A stretch of 64,000 nt of DNA, taken from Rhodococcus tukisamuensis NBRC 100609 (GTDB lineage Bacteria; Actinomycetota; Actinomycetes; Mycobacteriales; Mycobacteriaceae). Below the pieces are notes generated by a model that ran no database searches, was not told the DNA's origin, and worked only from the letters and a program-made list of their open reading frames with translations. The position numbers and the translations under genes were made by a program. Location: positions 62,001 through 126,000 of the forward strand of contig NZ_BCXG01000012.1 of NCBI RefSeq assembly GCF_001894985.1. Direction: 5' to 3'. Below are positions 47,697 through 55,082 of the stretch, in pieces. Numbering within the stretch: the stretch's first letter is position 1; each line of letters begins with the position of its first letter.

Positions 47697-48118
47697 TTCG
47701 GCGCCTCCGTCCGGGCCCGTACCTCGTCGAGCTTCGCGGACAGCTCGTCGGGGGTGATCAGGCCCTTGTCGACCAGTGTCTTCGCGGCGACCGTGGCCCA
47801 GCGGGCGTAGTACGGCAACCCGAAGTACAGGGTGGCGCCGAGGTCGTTCTCGGCCCGCCTGCGCTCCTCGGAGTTCCACACGCCCCGCCACCCGAGGCAT
47901 TCGCAGGTGACGTAGGTGTTCATCTCCCACGCCTCCTCGGACTTCTCCAGGTACGGGGTGGGGATGTCGGGCTGGCCGCCGACGTCGTGGAGGACGTGCC
48001 GCAGCGCCGCGTACAGGTCGTTCGATATCTCGTACGGTGAGTCGAGCCGTTGGCGGCTGACGGGTGCGATGCCCGCGACCCGGTTGTGCAGGCTGTCGAA
48101 ATCTGTCGGTGAACTCAT
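47693..48118 (-). CDS. Nitrile hydratase beta N-terminal-like subunit (thiocyanate hydrolase beta-like)
   Basis: A 141-residue helical protein matching the N-terminal half of nitrile hydratase beta. Blocks are YEISNDLYAALRHVLHDVGG, MNTYVTCECLGWRGVW, ENDLGATLYFGLPYYARWAT and DKGLITPDELSAKLDEVRAR. The ATG at 48118 (SSPTDFDSLHN...) is preferred over a longer in-frame start at 48154. It is the first structural gene of the four-gene run and lies 94 bases behind the orphan cbtB. Confidence 0.82.
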   Translation of the reverse strand: MSSPTDFDSLHNRVAGIAPVSRQRLDSPYEISNDLYAALRHVLHDVGGQPDIPTPYLEKSEEAWEMNTYVTCECLGWRGVWNSEERRRAENDLGATLYFGLPYYARWATVAAKTLVDKGLITPDELSAKLDEVRARTEAPK

Positions 48119-48212
48119 CGAGGTCTCCGTTTGCTCGTGAGAGCTGTTGCCCACCAGCGAGTTCTGGATCGGACGAACCTGGCCCGCTGGCTGGTGTCGC
48201 CGCGCTACGGCG

Positions 48213-48407
48213 TCAGTGGCACGGCAGGCCTAGCAGGTGACGGCCGTCGTGCATGAGCTCGTGCAGGTACATGCCCGAGCGGGAAATCGCGCCCTGGTCG
48301 AAGCCGACCAGGTACAGGGTGAGTAGTGCGAGCAGGACGACGCCCACGACTACGAGAAGGGCACCGGCGGACTCCGCCGCGCGGCTCGGCAGGTCGACTG
48401 TGGTCAT
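48213..48407 (-). CDS. cbtB: Cobalt transporter subunit CbtB (orphan copy)
   Basis: A 64-residue protein with one membrane helix (GALLVVVGVVLLALLTLYLVG) and the metal-binding tail LHELMHDGRHLLGLPCH. CbtB normally pairs with CbtA in predicted cobalt uptake, but no cbtA follows here; instead the Co-type hydratase genes do, on the same strand. It is strikingly like the second CbtB at 52.7 kb, so gene duplication is likely. The ATG has GGAGGAAG close upstream. No cobalamin riboswitch is seen ahead of it, unlike the other copy. It may deliver cobalt to the hydratase. Confidence 0.88.
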   Translation of the reverse strand: MTTVDLPSRAAESAGALLVVVGVVLLALLTLYLVGFDQGAISRSGMYLHELMHDGRHLLGLPCH

Positions 48408-48484
48408 GCTTCCTCCAGCGGCGCCGGTTGGTGGCGGCGCCGGTATTCGCGGCGGCGGTCCGGTCCGATCGGCCCAGTGCTTTC

Positions 48485-48529
48485 GGCGTCAATACCTCAG
48501 GCGTCAATACCAGAGGCACCAATACTTCT
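48485..48529. repeat. Three tandem 15-bp units upstream of orphan cbtB
   Basis: GGCGTCAATACCTCA, GGCGTCAATACCAGA and GGCACCAATACTTCT stand head to tail in the 300-base gap between cbtB and the divergent MFS gene. The spacing of 15 bases and the position 78-122 bases upstream of cbtB suggest iterated regulator sites (iterons), possibly metal- or nitrile-responsive. The rest of the gap shows no other clear element. Confidence 0.7.
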
Positions 48530-48704
48530 CGGCGGCGGTCCCGGACTGTCGGGATCACGCCGCGGAGCGCCGGTGGAGTGTGCCGTCGTGTGATTCGGCG
48601 ACCCAATCACGATGTCACAACAAACCTGAGGCTACACCCCTCGCGGGAGGCGAATCTCGCCTTTGGGCGCGCGTGGGGGAGCGAATTGGTGTCCACTGAT
48701 AGGC

Positions 48705-50315
48705 GTGTCCTCCACCCCGGTCGACAGCCGGCCGCCCCTCGACGACCGGCCGGGGCGCGCCCGTGTCGTGCTGCTGTCACTGATACTCGTTGCCGCGGTT
48801 GCCAATCTGAACCTGGCCGTCGCGAACGTCGCCCTGCCGGACATCGGCCGGGACTTCGACGCCAGCCAGACACAGCTGAACCTGATCGCGGTCGGCTACT
48901 CGGTCGGGCTGGCCGCCTCGGTGCTGTACCTCGGCGCGCTCGGCGACCGCTACGGGCGCAAGCGACTGCTGGTGCTGGGCACGGTGCTCTCGATCCCGGC
49001 GTGCCTGATCGCCGGCGCGGCACCGAACTTCGAGGTGCTGTTTGCTGCCCGGCTGCTCGGCGGACTGTCCGCGGGGCTCTCCTTTCCCACCACCCTCGCG
49101 CTGATCACGGCCCTGTGGTCGGGCGCGGCGCGCACCCGGGCCATCGCGCTGTGGTCGGCGATAGGCGGCGGCATCTCCGCGCTCGGCCCGCTGGTGTCGG
49201 GCCTGCTGCTCGAGCGCTACGACTGGGGCGCTGTGTTCTACGTGACGCTCCCGCTCGCCGTGGTCGCCCTCGGCATGGCACTGAGGTACGTACCCGCGCA
49301 TGTCAACGAGTCCACCGCGGCCGTCGACCACCTGGGCGGGATGGTGTCCGTGGTGCTGGTGGCAGCGTTGGTGCTCGGTATCAACTTCGCGCCGGTGGAC
49401 GGGATGGGGGCGACCGCGCTCGGGCTGCTGGCGATCGCATCGGCCGCCGGTGTGGTGTTCGTGGTCAGGCAGCAGCGCGCCCCGAATCCGCTCTTCGACC
49501 TCGAGGTCGCGCGCCGGCGGATCTTCTGGGTGGCCGCGGTCGCGGGGATCGTCGTGTTCGGCACCCTGATGGGCGTCATGTACATCGGACAGCAGTTCAT
49601 GCAGAACGTGCTGGGCTACTCGACGCTCGCCGCCGGTTCGGCCGCCCTGCCCGCCGCGGCGGTCATGGTGCTGGTGGCACCGCAGTCCGCACGGTTGATC
49701 GAGGCGCACGGCTGCCGCGTCACGCTGCTGCTCGGTTACGCGGCCATCGTGTCGGGCCTGATGGTCGCGCTGCTGCTGTGGAAGGAGGACGCGCAGTACT
49801 GGAAGATCGGGCTCGGCTACACGCTCCTCGGCGTGGGCGTCGGCCTCGCGGGCACCCCGGCCTCGCGCTCGCTCACCGGCTCGGTCCCGGTTCGACGCGC
49901 CGGAATGGCGTCGGGAACGGCAGACCTGCAGCGCGACCTCGGTGGCGCGATCATGCAGTCGGTGCTCGGCGCGCTGCTCACTGCCGGCTACACCGCCTCG
50001 TTCGCCGCGACGATCGCCGCCTCGCCGCAGTCCGACGAGGTCAGTGACCAGGTGAAGTCCACGCTCGAGAAGTCGTTCTCGGGCGCGGCCGACATCGCGG
50101 AGCGGTACCCGCAGTACGCGGACCAGATCCTGGCCGCCGCGCGGACGGCCTTCCTGGACGGCGACACCAAGGCGTACGTGGCGGCGGTCCTGATCGTGCT
50201 GGCCGGCGCGGCCTTGGTTTTCTTCGTCTTTCCCAAGCGCGACGAGGAGCGGCAGTTGCTGGCGCACTACCACCGGGTCGACAACGTGGCGGTGTCCGTC
50301 GGCGACGACGGGTGA
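48705..50315 (+). CDS. MFS exporter, DHA2-type (14 helices)
   Basis: A 536-residue transporter with ANLNLAVANVALPDIGRDF in helix 1, LGALGDRYGRKRLLVLGTVL (loop 2-3 motif) and SAIGGGISALGPLVSGLLLE (motif C). The C-terminal end lacks any extra domain. GTG 48705 starts a normal N-terminus with no good ribosome site; an in-frame TTG at 48663 would add residues without transporter character. Divergent from the cobalt/hydratase operon. The substrate is unknown; it may export a nitrile or product only by association. Confidence 0.87.
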   Translation: MSSTPVDSRPPLDDRPGRARVVLLSLILVAAVANLNLAVANVALPDIGRDFDASQTQLNLIAVGYSVGLAASVLYLGALGDRYGRKRLLVLGTVLSIPACLIAGAAPNFEVLFAARLLGGLSAGLSFPTTLALITALWSGAARTRAIALWSAIGGGISALGPLVSGLLLERYDWGAVFYVTLPLAVVALGMALRYVPAHVNESTAAVDHLGGMVSVVLVAALVLGINFAPVDGMGATALGLLAIASAAGVVFVVRQQRAPNPLFDLEVARRRIFWVAAVAGIVVFGTLMGVMYIGQQFMQNVLGYSTLAAGSAALPAAAVMVLVAPQSARLIEAHGCRVTLLLGYAAIVSGLMVALLLWKEDAQYWKIGLGYTLLGVGVGLAGTPASRSLTGSVPVRRAGMASGTADLQRDLGGAIMQSVLGALLTAGYTASFAATIAASPQSDEVSDQVKSTLEKSFSGAADIAERYPQYADQILAAARTAFLDGDTKAYVAAVLIVLAGAALVFFVFPKRDEERQLLAHYHRVDNVAVSVGDDG

Positions 50316-50457
50316 ACGAGGAATGACACGCGAACCGGACGGCGCCCGCCCCGCGAGAACGTCGGCCCCATACCGGTGGCCCGGCACCACGATCCGGGAC
50401 AGACTGTCCCTGCAGGTATGCCTGCGCGAACCGTAAGTCTCGACGGAAGGACTCACC

Positions 50458-50892
50458 ATGCCCACTCGTACCTCCCGCACCGCGTGGAACGGCACCCTGC
50501 AGGACGGTTCCGGCCAGGTGGAGCTCACCAGCTCCGGCACAGGGACCTTCGAGGTGTCGTTCCCCAAGCGGGCCGCGGAGGAGGCCGGCGGCACCACCAG
50601 CCCCGAGGAACTGATCGCCGCCGCACACTCGTCCTGCTACGCCATGCAGCTCTCAGCACTGATCGGCGAGGCGGGCGGCACCCCGCAGAGCCTGGACGTG
50701 ACCGCGTCCGTGACCCTGGGGCCGGACAACCCCGGATTCAAGCTGACGGGCATCAAGCTCGTCGTCCGTGGGGAGGTCGACGGGCTCGACGCCGCCGGAT
50801 TCGCAAAGGTGGCCCAGGCCGCCAAGGAGTCCTGCCCGGTGAGCAAGGCGCTGACCGGCGTCGAGATCACCCTGGACGCCGCGCTGGAGTGA
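50458..50892 (+). CDS. OsmC-family peroxiredoxin
   Basis: A 144-residue thiol peroxidase of the OsmC/Ohr group, reducing organic hydroperoxides. The two reactive cysteines are in AAAHSSCYAMQLSALIG and AAKESCPVSKAL. The opening RTAWNGTLQDGSGQVEL is as in OsmC rather than Ohr. The ATG has GGAAGGA eight bases upstream. Monocistronic. Confidence 0.93.
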   Translation: MPTRTSRTAWNGTLQDGSGQVELTSSGTGTFEVSFPKRAAEEAGGTTSPEELIAAAHSSCYAMQLSALIGEAGGTPQSLDVTASVTLGPDNPGFKLTGIKLVVRGEVDGLDAAGFAKVAQAAKESCPVSKALTGVEITLDAALE

Positions 50893-50951
50893 GCCTTTCG
50901 TCCGGCGGCGGGGCGGAACAGAAGTCGGGTTGCGGATGTTTAGAATAATTC

Positions 50952-51692
50952 GTGAGCACAGATACCAGTGACCAGCAGACCGCCCCCGCCGTCGCGCCGT
51001 CCGTGGTGGTGGAGGTGTGGTCCGACATCGCCTGCCCGTGGTGCTACATCGGCAAGCGCCGCTTTGCCGCCGCCCTCGAGAAGTTCGAGCACCGCGACCA
51101 GGTCCGGGTGCAGTGGCGCTCGTACCAGCTCCTGCCCGACCGCCCGGTCGGCGCACGGATCAGCAACATCGACGAGGTGGCCGCGCGCAAGGGGCTGTCC
51201 GCGACCGAGGCGCAGCAGCTGGCGGCCCGCGTCACCGCCGTCGCGGCCGAGGACGGCCTGGTGATGGACTTCGACATCGCGATTTCCGCGAACACCTTCG
51301 ACGCGCACAGGCTGGTCCACCTGGCCGGCGACCGCACCGACGAGGTGATGGAGGCGCTGTTCCGGGCGCACTTCACACAGGGCCGGGTGGTGGACGACCG
51401 CGAGGAACTGGTCGCCATCGCCGCCGAGGTGGGTCTGGACGCCGACGAGATCCGGGCGGCCCTGGAGACCGACACCGCCGCCGATCAGGTGCGGGCCGAG
51501 ACCGAGGAGGCCCAGCGGCTCGGGATCAACGGCGTGCCGTTCTTCGCGGCGAACCGGGCGATCGGTGTCTCGGGGGCGCAGCCCGTCGAGGTGTTCACCC
51601 AACTGCTCGAGCAGGCGTTCGCCCAGTCCGGCGCGATCGTCACCCTCGACGGTGACGGTGGCGCCTGCACCGACGACACCTGCGCGGTCTGA
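50952..51692 (+). CDS. DsbA-family oxidoreductase, FrnE-like
   Basis: A 246-residue thioredoxin-fold protein with the active site VWSDIACPWCYIGKRRF (CPWC), a helical insertion, and the cis-proline loop GINGVPFFAANRAIGVSGAQ. A CTDDTC pair closes the C-terminus. There is no signal peptide, so it acts in the cytoplasm, as FrnE proteins do in oxidative or metal stress. TAGAAT at 50941-50946 stands five bases before the GTG, so the message is probably leaderless. Confidence 0.9.
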   Translation: MSTDTSDQQTAPAVAPSVVVEVWSDIACPWCYIGKRRFAAALEKFEHRDQVRVQWRSYQLLPDRPVGARISNIDEVAARKGLSATEAQQLAARVTAVAAEDGLVMDFDIAISANTFDAHRLVHLAGDRTDEVMEALFRAHFTQGRVVDDREELVAIAAEVGLDADEIRAALETDTAADQVRAETEEAQRLGINGVPFFAANRAIGVSGAQPVEVFTQLLEQAFAQSGAIVTLDGDGGACTDDTCAV

Positions 51693-51733
51693 CCAACTCC
51701 CGCACCCCAGGTTCCCCAATGTCACATTGGCTG

Positions 51734-51772
51734 CCTTGGGGTTCCCCGATGTGACATCGGGGAACCCCAAGG
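51734..51772. terminator. Bidirectional terminator between dsbA-like gene and cbtA
   Basis: A perfect 17-bp stem (CCTTGGGGTTCCCCGAT and its complement) with a GTGAC loop, placed between the converging genes. A degenerate partial copy, GGTTCCCCAATGTCACATTG, precedes it at about 51710. Confidence 0.85.
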
Positions 51773-51777
51773 TCTCG

Positions 51778-52626
51778 TCAGCGACCGGCGACGGCGACCG
51801 CTGAGCGCGTACGGGCGGCGCGTTCGGTGAGGAAGGCGAAGCCCAGCCCGAGCGCCAGCCACAGCGTGGCCTGGACTGTGAGCGAGGAGATCCGGAACTC
51901 CCAGAGCAGGGACGCCGGGAAGTCGCTGCCCACCTCGTCGACGTCGGGCAGCGCCAGGTAGCTGACGCCGACGACCACCAGGAACGCGAGCAGCGGGGCC
52001 GCGATCCGGACCGTCAGGAGGTCGTTGGCCGCCACGATCCTGGCGGCGTACGCGGCGACGGCGACGGCCAGCAGCCCGAGGACCACCGATGCCAGCCACA
52101 GCAGCGTCCGCTTGTCGATGGTGTCCGGGTCGCCCACCGCGGGCGGGTTCGCCGGGTACTTGAAGAACGGCACGGCCTCGATCGCGAGCCACCCCAGCCC
52201 GGCCAGCGCCAACGCGAGCACGGGCGCGGACAGGGTGCTCGCGCGCCGCGCGTAGTAGGTCACCGAGGCGTAGATGGCGCCGAGGGCGAGGCCGGCGAGC
52301 GCGGTGGCCAGGAACAGGCCCGCCCGCTGCCCGTCCCGGCTGACCAGCGCGTCCTCGCCGTGCGAGTGGGCCGCGTCGGTCTCGGCTGCGGTGGCCGCGG
52401 CGCCCGGGGCGGGGTGCTCGTGGGCCTCGGCAGTGGCGTGTTCGTGGACCTCGGCCGCGGACGGCTCGGCCTCGGCGGCCGCGGATGCCGACTCCTCGAT
52501 GGCGATGGCCGCGTTGACGTGCGGCTCGCCGATCACGAACGCGACGGCACCGGCCAGCAGCCCGGCGACGAGGCCGGCCAGCAGCCCGCGGATGAGGAGG
52601 TTCTTGAAGGACTCGGTCAGTGGCAC
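51778..52626 (-). CDS. cbtA: Cobalt transporter subunit CbtA
   Basis: A 282-residue membrane protein with about five helices (LLIRGLLAGLVAGLLAGAVA first) and a His/Glu-rich loop after helix 1 (EVHEHATAEAHEHPAPG and AAHSHGEDAL) that could bind metal. CbtA/CbtB pairs are predicted cobalt importers, typically under B12 riboswitch control as here. GTG 52626 overlaps the end of cbtB by 10 bases. Confidence 0.9.
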   Translation of the reverse strand: MPLTESFKNLLIRGLLAGLVAGLLAGAVAFVIGEPHVNAAIAIEESASAAAEAEPSAAEVHEHATAEAHEHPAPGAAATAAETDAAHSHGEDALVSRDGQRAGLFLATALAGLALGAIYASVTYYARRASTLSAPVLALALAGLGWLAIEAVPFFKYPANPPAVGDPDTIDKRTLLWLASVVLGLLAVAVAAYAARIVAANDLLTVRIAAPLLAFLVVVGVSYLALPDVDEVGSDFPASLLWEFRISSLTVQATLWLALGLGFAFLTERAARTRSAVAVAGR

Positions 52627-52811
52627 GGCAGGCCCAGCAGGTGGCGACCGTCGTGCATCAGCTCGTGCATGTACATGCCGGTGCGTGAGATCGCGCCCTG
52701 GTCGAAGCCGACCAGGTACAGCGTCAGCATCGCGAGTAGTACGACGCCCGCGATGATCATCGCAATGCCGATGGAATCGGTTGCCCTGCTGGGGGTGTGA
52801 ACGTAGGCCAT
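52617..52811 (-). CDS. cbtB: Cobalt transporter subunit CbtB
   Basis: A 64-residue single-helix protein (IGIAMIIAGVVLLAMLTLYL) with the His/Cys metal tail MHELMHDGRHLLGLPCH. GGAGG stands four bases before the ATG. First gene of the riboswitch-controlled cbtB-cbtA operon. Confidence 0.92.
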   Translation of the reverse strand: MAYVHTPSRATDSIGIAMIIAGVVLLAMLTLYLVGFDQGAISRTGMYMHELMHDGRHLLGLPCH

Positions 52812-52849
52812 GGTTCCTCCTGGGATTTCGCGTCCCTAAAAAATCCTGG

Positions 52850-52975
52850 CGATGGTGACAGTGTCTGGCTGTCGAGGCTGACGAACACCTCGATCACAGT
52901 GGCGCGACCGCTCCGGACTTGCACCGGATTCCCGTCCACCATCGCATTACCCGCAGACTTTCGCACCTGATGCGA
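52850..52975 (-). promoter_or_regulatory. Cobalamin (B12) riboswitch
   Basis: Reading leftward: ACGGGAATCCGGTGCAAGT, then CCGGAGCGGTCGC, the B12 box GCCACTGTG (52903-52895), then a variable hairpin TCGAGG...CCTCGA and AGCCAGACACTG. These are the core blocks of the cobalamin aptamer in their usual order. A run of six T lies between the aptamer and the cbtB ribosome site and may be part of the switch. High cobalamin should turn off cbtBA. Exact ends are approximate. Confidence 0.88.
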
Positions 52976-53008
52976 AGTCGTGTCAATCGGGTCCCCGGAG
53001 GGCGAGGG

Positions 53009-54172
53009 TCAGTCGCCGAGGAAGGGGTGGAGCTGCTTGGCGGCCTTCTGTGGCGTCTTCGCGTCGACGCCCTCCCCGACGGCCTGTAGTTTCCAGCCAC
53101 CTGCCTGCCGGTACACCTTGGCCATCACCATGGCGGTGAACGGCATGCCGCCCTTCAGCGTGAACCGCGCGAGCTCGGCCGCGATCGTGGCGTCGACGAG
53201 CCGGCAGAACGCGTTGTCGACCTGCTCGAACGTCTGCCCCCGGAACGAGGTCACGACGAAGACGATCGTGGTCACCCGGGCGGAGACGGCGCTCAGGTCC
53301 ACCGCGATCACCTCGTCGTCACCGTCACCGTCGCCGGTGAGGTTGTCGCCGGAGTGGACGATCGAGTTGTCGGTGGACTTCAGCTTCCCGAAGTAGACGA
53401 TCTCGGCCAACTCGGTGCCGGCGAACAGCAGCGCGGAGGCATCGAGGTCGATGTTCGCCTGGCGCGCGCCGAACCGGCCGCGGGTGACGACCGGATCCCA
53501 GCCGAGGCCCATCCGGATCTGGGTGAGTGCGACACCGCCGTCCTTCTTCAGGTTGACCTTCTGGCCCTTGGTCAGGCTGACGGGCCTGCTCTTGGTCAGG
53601 CTGATCTCCGCAGGTGCCGCGGGCGGCGCCGGGGGAGCCGGCGGTGCAGCGGGGGTGGGAGCCGGCTCGTCGTCGACCGACACCCCGTGGTCGGTGACCA
53701 GCGCCGCGAAGCCCCCGGCGTAGCCCTGGCCCACCGCCCGCACCTTCCAACCGCCCTGGCGGCGGTACAGCTCGAGTGCAATGACGATCGACTCGCTGTC
53801 CAGGCCGTCGATCCGGTACTCGTACAGCATGTTTCCCGCGGTGTCGGCGACCCGCGCCGTCGGGGCGGCGAACCGGCCGAAGCTGCTGGTGGCGTCGTCG
53901 AGGGTGATCACCGCGCGCACCTGCTCGACGTCCGCCGGCACCGCGCCGAGCGAGACGGCGAGCTCGGCGGACTGACCGGGCGCACCCGCCTGCAGACGCA
54001 CGCCCGGACCGGTTGGCTGGTTGAAGAAGACGAAGTCCTGGTCCGAGCGGACCTTGCCCTGCGCGGTGACCAGCAGGGCGGACAGGTCGGCGGCGGCGGT
54101 GAGCGCGAGTGACACAACGACGTCGTCGACGGTCAGGGTCGCGTTCTGGCCCTTGGTGAGCTGCTCTGGCAC
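53009..54172 (-). CDS. Double TerD-domain tellurium-resistance-type protein
   Basis: A 387-residue cytoplasmic protein with two TerD domains. The first (about 1-165) begins QLTKGQNATLTVDDVVVSLA and ends [21 protein letters not shown] Pro/Ala linker follows, and the second (about 188-387) begins SLTKGQKVNLKK, with GLGWDP, IDLDASALLF and the acidic calcium-site GDNLTGDGDGDDEVIAVDL. The second domain has the full set of acidic residues, the first does not, so the two probably differ in metal binding. GTG 54172 has AAGGA eight bases upstream. It closes the leftward Ter operon, 40 bases after the HAD gene. Confidence 0.92.
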   Translation of the reverse strand: MPEQLTKGQNATLTVDDVVVSLALTAAADLSALLVTAQGKVRSDQDFVFFNQPTGPGVRLQAGAPGQSAELAVSLGAVPADVEQVRAVITLDDATSSFGRFAAPTARVADTAGNMLYEYRIDGLDSESIVIALELYRRQGGWKVRAVGQGYAGGFAALVTDHGVSVDDEPAPTPAAPPAPPAPPAAPAEISLTKSRPVSLTKGQKVNLKKDGGVALTQIRMGLGWDPVVTRGRFGARQANIDLDASALLFAGTELAEIVYFGKLKSTDNSIVHSGDNLTGDGDGDDEVIAVDLSAVSARVTTIVFVVTSFRGQTFEQVDNAFCRLVDATIAAELARFTLKGGMPFTAMVMAKVYRQAGGWKLQAVGEGVDAKTPQKAAKQLHPFLGD

Positions 54173-54212
54173 GGTGATCGTCCTTCGGGTCGTCGGGCTG
54201 CGGTCGGTCTGT

Positions 54213-55082
54213 TCAGGGGCGGGGAGATGACTCGGCCGGTGCCTCGGCCAGGGCGGAGGTCGGCGGAACGCGGCACGCGAACCAGCGCAGGATCTCCTCG
54301 CCCGCAGCGATTCCCGCGTTCGCAGTGACCGTCAGGCCCCGCCGCTGCCAGCCCAGCTGTTCGAGTTCTCCGTGCCTGGGTCGGATCGCGGCATCGGCCA
54401 CGGCGAGCATGTCCGCGTCGAGTGCGCCGTCGCCGGCGGCGAGCATCCGCGCCTGCGGGGGCAACACCCCGTCGGCGAGCAGGCGCTCGCGAACCTCCAC
54501 CACCGCACGACCTTTCGATACCGCGGCGGGCATCGTATAGATCTTTCGCCCCTGCTGGGAGGCTCCCCAGCCGTGCTCTCTGCACCACCGGTCCCACTCC
54601 GCGAGGAACCCGGCCGGCACCGCGTCCGGTTCGACGACGAGGTAGCAGAACAGGTCGTCGGCGGTCCGGAGGGTGCGGACCCAGTTCGCGTCGATCCGGG
54701 CACGCAGCGTGGTGGTGATCTCGTCGAGGGTCGCGCCGCCGGACCGGGACTCTTCCTCGATCTGGTTGCGCCACAGCGGATCCGGTACACCGTCGACGAG
54801 GATGTTGCCGCCGTTGCTGGTGATCGCGTAGCGCCACGGCGCCCCGGGCAGCGCGATGCGCTGGAACTGCGCGATGGTGCGGGTGGTGGTGGGCACGACC
54901 GCGGCCACCCGAGTCAGGTCACGCAGCAGTTGGGCCGCCGTCGCGGTGACGAAGGACAGCGGCGCCCCGTCGTAGTGCTCCACGCAGCGAAGTTCCGCCT
55001 CGTCGACGCCGTCGCCGAGACTCATCGCGGAGCGCGAGTAGATCATCGTGCGGTCGAGATCGGTGGCGATCAGTACGGTCAT
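54213..55082 (-). CDS. HAD-family hydrolase of the Ter biosynthetic module
   Basis: A 289-residue Cof/sucrose-phosphatase-like HAD protein. Motif I is IATDLDRTMIYS (DxDxT), motif II lies in the VTATAAQLLRDLTRV region, the conserved lysine in AAVSKGRAV, and motif IV is AAGDGALDADMLAVADAAI. It probably removes a phosphate from a pathway intermediate. The ATG overlaps the upstream PRTase_1 stop (ATGA). HAD enzymes recur in Ter-linked biosynthetic operons. Confidence 0.87.
   Translation of the reverse strand: MTVLIATDLDRTMIYSRSAMSLGDGVDEAELRCVEHYDGAPLSFVTATAAQLLRDLTRVAAVVPTTTRTIAQFQRIALPGAPWRYAITSNGGNILVDGVPDPLWRNQIEEESRSGGATLDEITTTLRARIDANWVRTLRTADDLFCYLVVEPDAVPAGFLAEWDRWCREHGWGASQQGRKIYTMPAAVSKGRAVVEVRERLLADGVLPPQARMLAAGDGALDADMLAVADAAIRPRHGELEQLGWQRRGLTVTANAGIAAGEEILRWFACRVPPTSALAEAPAESSPRP

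Noticed and set aside
48408-48704. Search for a second cobalamin riboswitch ahead of the orphan cbtB
   Set aside because: No GCCACTG B12 box or CCGGTGCAAGTCCGG core is present; only the 15-bp tandem units are seen.
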